Of a stretch of DNA of 64,000 nt, positions 59,195 to 64,000 are shown piece after piece (the first letter of the stretch is position 1; the number at the start of each line of letters is the position of its first letter). This DNA is from Gongronella butleri (Eukaryota > Mucoromycota > Mucoromycetes > Mucorales > Cunninghamellaceae): the NCBI GenBank assembly GCA_025201375.1, contig JAIWZP010000021.1:1-64000 (forward strand), given 5' to 3'. The position numbers were made by a program, and so were the translations under genes. The notes under the pieces are model-generated. The model did no database searches, was not told the DNA's origin, and saw only the letters and a list, made by a program, of their open reading frames with translations.

Positions 59195-60405
59195 GTTGAA
59201 CAACACAGAAAAAAGAAACGAAAAAAAGAACGATAGCCGTGGAACCTTTTTTTTTTTTTTTTATCTCGTCCAAGATCACGCCTGGACTCCGCCGCTGTGT
59301 GCCTTTTTTGGGCAACACAGGGAGGTCCCCTGATGGCGTGAGATCAACGCCGACACAACGAGATTGGCCCGCGCTCCTTTGACATCATCGTGCCACCAAC
59401 GCGGATCAGATACCCGCTCTCTCTCCCTTGCATGTTGGGATTGAGGAACACAACACATAAAAAAAAAAAAAAAAAAAAAAGAGAGAGAGTTTGAACCACC
59501 TCTTGCTGCTATCGCTACCATCGCCTTTTGTCCGCATCATGTCATTTACTGTATTTATTTTTTTCAGCTGATCTATGACACCTCTCCTTCACTCGCTTAT
59601 GTAGACGACCAATGCTTACTTTTGAGCACATTCCAGCTATCGACAGGAAAATTAGAACAGCTTGGCAATTCCCTTAAAAAATGGCTTTCTGGGTGTGCCG
59701 CTTCATTTTGAGAAGTTAAAACCTTGAGCGGATTGGCGACAATGCGTAATAATACTGTATCATTGTATGATGACATGATATGCGACATACTGTATCAGCA
59801 ATGAATTTGCCTCATATTGACACGCGGCTTTTTGTTGAAATACAGTAATGAGCACTATGGCGACCAAATACGTACAGTAGACTTTCGACTATTTTTACAT
59901 TTTTGGTATGAAAAGTGATTCTGTGCTACTTCTTCCTCTCGTAAGAGGCAGACATAAGTACGGATTTTTTGTCTGCTCCTAGCTAAACTCTGCTGCAATG
60001 GCTAATGATATGCAAAAATTATTCTGCAAATGATCATTTTTCGATCTTTTTTTGGGGGTTGCATGTTTCTTCACATCATTCGCAATCGATACAACATCAT
60101 TTTATCATATTACAGTAGAATAACTGACAATGCGGAGCATTCGAGAGAAATGACTTATCTCAGCAAACAATTATGATACAGTAGCAGAGAAAATGCGCAC
60201 AAGCACGATTTCGATCCGTTTTGGATTTTTGCACGCAAGTAAAGCGTTTGATGCTTTGATCTATGATATCCATGTTTCGATCTCAGTAGGACAGAAAAAC
60301 TGATTGACGCGCGCTATCATCCTTTCGATACCTGAAGTATCATGCATACTGTATCGCGCTACATGATGGCATAAAAACGTACGCATTTAAAACATTTAAA
60401 ACTCC
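59195..60405. other. gene-poor block rich in TACAGTA/TACTGTA
   Basis: After the PHKA promoter (T run at 59249-59263 and A run at 59459-59480) no gene is recognised. TACTGTA or TACAGTA occurs near 59752, 59790, 59843, 59873, 60112, 60177 and 60346. Confidence 0.6.
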
Positions 60406-61666
60406 AAAGAGCGTGTTTTTCAGACTTTCCCGGCATGCTGTGCCTCCAGAAAAATTTTTACACGCTGCTCTCCAGCCAATGAAACCTGCGTTACGGTGTA
60501 AACTACAGTATAGCCCAGTGTTCAAGACGGACCCGCCAGATTTTTTTGGACTCGAAAATGTCAAAAACCTCCTACCGGTATTTGTACTATTTTGCATTCA
60601 TCTGTCCACCTGCATGGTCGACCCCGCTCAAAAATAGCTGCATCGAATTCAGCGCAACTTTTGCAACAAAAAAGCTTAAACCCCCAAAGCGCTACGACCA
60701 CTTTTGAAAAATTCAGGGGTCACACATTTCAATCTCAGGAAATGCAAAATTTGGAATTTTTCGAACTCCGAGTGATCAATGCAACCCAAACAGGCAACTC
60801 TGACAATTTGCTATTGGCAGACAAAATGACAGATCACCCCACCTTAAGAAAAAAGCGCAAAGAGTGACGCATGAACGGCGATCGACTGAGAAAAGTGCCT
60901 ACTTTGGTCAAGATTTTTTGCAATAATTTAAGGTTTGACATTTCCAAATTAAGGTGCGTAAATTGCATGGAATTTTTTTTACTGTGCTGTACAGTACAGT
61001 ACTGTATTTTTTTTGCAGGTTTTTGTGAGCTATTACAGTATAGAAGAAGAATGGGCTGCAAGCTGGTGAAATGACCGATGCAAAAGTTATTAAAACCCAA
61101 GTTAGCGCCCTGTAAGTCATCCCATTAGATGTTTTGCCCCCCTGTTTTTTATTAAATCTAAAATAAAAATCGGAGGTTGACTAGACAGCTGTTGTCGAGC
61201 AAATCGTCATTGAATTTTTTGTTGAAAAAGTGTATTTGTTCCGCCAGTTTTGATCAGATCGCCGTGAAACTTGTTTCACTCGGTGGAGATTCAGCAGCAG
61301 CATTTGACACGTTAAAAGCATCGTTGGTTATTTTTTCAGTTGTCGAGAAAAGCAAGTTTGAAAATTGATCCAATGTTTGATCGACTGTTGCTTGCAAGCG
61401 GGCAAAGTTCATCCATCGGGCAAGCAAACAAGCAATCAGGAAATGACGCCCGAGTGCGTCTCTTTACAGTATTTCTTCAATCGGTGCCGTTTCATCGCGA
61501 TTCACAAAATATTTTGAGACTCGTCGTGCCGGATTTGTGGAAATGTCAGAATTTTGGATTCATCTGCACAGAATGACTCGGTCGACTCCTGGTTTGAACG
61601 GTTTTTCAAAGAGTCGCATCGGTAAAACATTACAGTATGTGTATACAGTATTTTGGGCCACTCAAC
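60406..61666 (+). repeat. dispersed repeat family 1, copy B
   Basis: Direct-orientation partner of 18781-20004, about 1.26 kb. It contains extra TA-bounded insertions: TACCGGTA at 60573, a chained cluster at 60990-61006 and TACAGTA at 61465 and 61644, where copy A has shorter sequence. It lacks the TACAGTA that copy A has at 19961. Confidence 0.85.
60990..61006. repeat. chained TAnnnTA heptamers in copy B
   Basis: TACAGTA 60990-60996, TACAGTA 60995-61001 and TACTGTA 61000-61006 overlap by their TA ends. The corresponding stretch of copy A is plain A/T sequence (about 19351-19390). Confidence 0.7.
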
Positions 61667-62039
61667 CATGATGATTTGTGGCATTTAATTCTGCATTTGT
61701 AAAAATGTCGAGATTTCAATTTACTGTATCTGCAAATCGATCCAGTCAATCTTGGGGTTTCATGTTGTGTTGTTGAATGAATAAGGCGCGGCGAAATAAA
61801 TAGTCAAAGGGCAAAGGTTGGGAGGCAATCGATTCATGATTTGTGTTAGTCATCCATGGACCATGGATTTTTTGTGCCAATTCTTGAAAACGGCGCATGC
61901 CACGAAAACGGCCCGATCAACATCTGGTTTTTTAATTTTTCTTTCAAAGAAGAGAGACGCTGAAAAAGCCAAGTGGCAAAGTTTGGCGATGATCGAATCA
62001 TGATTTTACAGTACCGCGAAATGAATTTTACAAAAACGC
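61667..62039. other. unassigned A/T-rich sequence
   Basis: No gene is recognised. TACTGTA lies near 61721 and TACAGTA near 62007. The 61920-62030 part shares words (GTGGCAAAGTTTGG, GAAATGAATTTT) with the block at 42165-42240. Confidence 0.45.
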
Positions 62040-62330
62040 ACTACTGTATTGTTATCTGAAAAGAGAGAGAGCAAATGCTCATGCATATGCCAAAATTTCA
62101 TGGAGCTGCAAGCACTCGATGGTGCGCCACATCGATTTTCAAAAATGACGATTTTCCATCGATTTTTTTTCCAAGGGGTACAGTCACGAATTTTAACCTG
62201 GCAAAACTTGGTTCCTCGGATCGCCGTGCCATTCACCCATATGGTAGAAGAATGCGTCCATTTGCCGATGAAAATGCAATAAAACCCCCCGGGCTTCATC
62301 GACTGGTTCTCCTGTAAAATGCAATCTACC
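62040..62330 (+). repeat. dispersed repeat family 2, copy
   Basis: Fullest copy of family 2: CTGAAAAGAG, CATGGAGCTGCAAGCACTCG, TTCCAAGGGGTACAGTCACG, GGTTCCTCGGATCGCCGTGC, CACCCATATGGTA and AATGCAATAAAA. Aligns with 20905-21010, 42830-43110 and 47140-47330. Confidence 0.8.
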
Positions 62331-63299
62331 GGTACTTCGTACTGTATTTTCGCCACAAGACAAACTCGACAAAGACTGGCCGCAGGTCCTCGCTCAAAAC
62401 GCAGCTCATAAGAAAGAGCATGGGCTGCTGCATACTGTATGAGGCCATCGATGATCACTTCAAAAAAAGAGATCCAGGCAGAATTGACGCGAAGAACAGG
62501 TTGTTGTTGTTTGTGGGATAACTTGGAAGTGTGAAAAACCGCGTTCGAACTTCTTTTGCTAGTGAATGTGTCGATGCAGATCCTCCAAGGACGCGCTCTT
62601 GCGTGCCATAGCGATTGGCGCGTCTACTGTATTGTCTCGATATTGTCTTTTTTTTGAGCCTGCGAATGGGCTGCATGTCGCTAGGCATGTTCATTGTGAA
62701 TACCGTAGACTGTATGCCTCTGGGTTCGTTTACTGCGAGATAGAGATATGTGATTATGAATGGCTAGGCAAATCAGCCAAAAAAAAAGGCGTAAAAGTGC
62801 CGCCCATTATAAAAGGCGGTGTTCCTTTACAGTATAATAATTTAAAGTGAGCACGGCGGGGCTTTGTTTCTCTTCTTTCCCTTTTTCTTTCTGTCCCCTT
62901 TCTTTTATTTCAATTTGTCTCTCTTTAACGATTCGATTTAACATGAACTCGTCCCCCTAATTGTCAAGATGCTTAACCATTTCAATCAAAATAAAGAGAA
63001 AAAAGACACAAAAAAATAAAATTGCTCGATGCACGCCGCTCCTTGAATTTGAACAGAAACTTGTCCCCCAATTTTTTTTTTTTTTGATCGGATGCACGCC
63101 GCGCTTTTTTTTTTTTTTTTTTTTTGGCCTGACACTAGAAGCATGTAGCAAAAGCGCACAAATTGCAATAATGAGATTCAGGTCCTTCAGGCGGGCGCTT
63201 GATACGGTAGCAGGCCCTGTTGATTTTAAAAAATTGGGATTTTCTAACGATTTTGCAAGGGGGGTCGGACGGTCGCCATCATTTTAGCTATCACATCAC
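62331..63299. other. unassigned sequence with A/T tracts
   Basis: No gene is recognised. TACCGGTA and TACTGTA occur within 62325-62350, and further TAnnnTA words lie near 62432, 62622, 62700 and 62828. A direct repeat of GATGCACGCCGC occurs at 63028 and 63090. Confidence 0.5.
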
Positions 63300-64000
63300 C
63301 ACTACTGGTCTAAATTTGGCGCCATACTGTACACTGAACGACTGAAGTCATCCTCATCGGGGAGAAGACGCGTAAAACTCTGCCTGTACGTGTTGTTTGG
63401 TGCTGGGGTTTCACTACCAAACACGAACCTTGAGATTTCTCGAGTCTGAATGATCCGATACGAATTCGCGAAAAATATTAACACCGTTGATGAATCGTAT
63501 CTACCATTAACTGGTCTAAATTTGAGATCAGATGCGCAAGTTTTCGAGAAGGACCAATTTCATAGGCATAAATGAGGTACGATCAGCACCATTTTGTGTC
63601 GTACAGCGGCAACGGCTGAGCGCCCCAACACGAGAGCCATATCAAATGAATTGGCAGGCAAACGCGGTAAAAGCGCTTGTGGTTTGGAGATATCGCGTCA
63701 AGTTTTCGGCGAGTTAGCTTTCAGGAGTCGTTTTGATCTTGTTTTGGCCCTGAAATGATGAAAAATGCATTTTCTCAGGACTGAATGGTCCGATTCGCGA
63801 AAAACCTCGGAATCATCGAAGTTTTGAGTCGTGTGTCTACGTGTCTAAATTTGGTGTCATATGGTCAGGCTCATCAGGAGAAACGCGTCAAATATTGCTT
63901 GGCGCTGGGGTTTCACTAGCAATCACGAATCTTGACATTTCTCGAGACTGAGCGATCCGATTTGCGAAAAACATTAACACCGTTGGAGAATTGGGTTCAT
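63300..64000 (+). repeat. tandemly arranged repeat family 3, second copy cut by the window edge
   Basis: Blocks at 63308-63490 and 63843-64000 align: TCTAAATTTGG, GCTGGGGTTTCACTA, ATTTCTCGAG, CGAAAAATATTAACACCGTT (ACATTAACACCGTT in the second). The start-to-start distance is about 535 bp. The intervening part includes CGGCAACGGCTGAGCGCCCC, shared with 21598-21620. It appears to continue beyond the window. Confidence 0.75.

Noticed and set aside
17541..63331. TACAGTA/TACTGTA as a transcription-factor or RNA-binding site
   Set aside because: Exact presence/absence as a 5-bp gain at TA between repeat copies, and absence near gene starts, fit transposon scars better. A binding role is not fully excluded.

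Overview
The window is nuclear DNA from a eukaryote, most likely an early-diverging fungus, perhaps of the Mucoromycota type. The evidence is dense genes with many short introns, fungal-type families (RSC7/Swp82, Sub2, Vac14, Gaa1, Atg18, Nop9), and two families more typical of lineages outside Dikarya (EI24/EPG-4 and the phosphorylase-kinase regulatory subunit). The taxon is inferred from family content. Nothing bacterial, plasmid-like or CRISPR-like was seen.

Gene-rich left part (1-17260): RhoGEF (minus, runs off the left edge), Atg18 (plus), Nop9 (minus), ribosomal protein uS10 (plus), synaptojanin-type phosphoinositide phosphatase (minus), EI24 (plus) and Mpv17/Sym1 (minus). Neighbours alternate strand, so the spacers are shared divergent promoters or very short convergent tails. 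A gene-poor block follows (17261-22383). Next come D-amino-acid oxidase (minus), Sub2 (plus), Gaa1 (plus), a small secreted protein of unknown function (plus), the copper chaperone for SOD (plus), Vac14 (minus) and an RSC7-domain protein with PHD fingers (minus). A second gene-poor block (41380-49530) contains one secreted RNase T2 gene. Then come a two-membrane-span protein of unknown family (minus), a GH15 trehalase/glucoamylase-type hydrolase (minus) and a phosphorylase-kinase regulatory subunit (minus). A third gene-poor block runs from 59195 to the right edge.

Functional threads: several genes touch phosphoinositides and autophagy (a PROPPIN, a Sac1/5-phosphatase, Vac14, EI24, a DH-PH exchange factor). 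Two adjacent genes carry GH15-type folds linked to glucan or trehalose metabolism. These are best read as neighbourhood coincidences, not operons.

The most unusual signal lies in the gene-poor blocks. They are strongly enriched in the heptamers TACAGTA and TACTGTA, with TACCGTA and TACCGGTA as variants. When repeat copies inside the window are aligned by eye, one copy often has a bare TA where the other has TACAGTA or TACTGTA, an exact 5-bp difference. This is the known excision scar of TA-targeting Tc1/mariner-type transposons, so the blocks look like a fossil record of cut-and-paste transposition although no intact element is visible. The same blocks hold a 1.2-kb repeat shared by positions 18.8 kb and 60.4 kb, a 720-bp foldback element, and at least two other dispersed repeat families. 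Introns have their own peculiarities: long A or T tracts against the splice sites, three GC-AG introns, and coding exons of 10, 18 and 32 nt. Exon coordinates were read by eye from splice signals and frame continuity.
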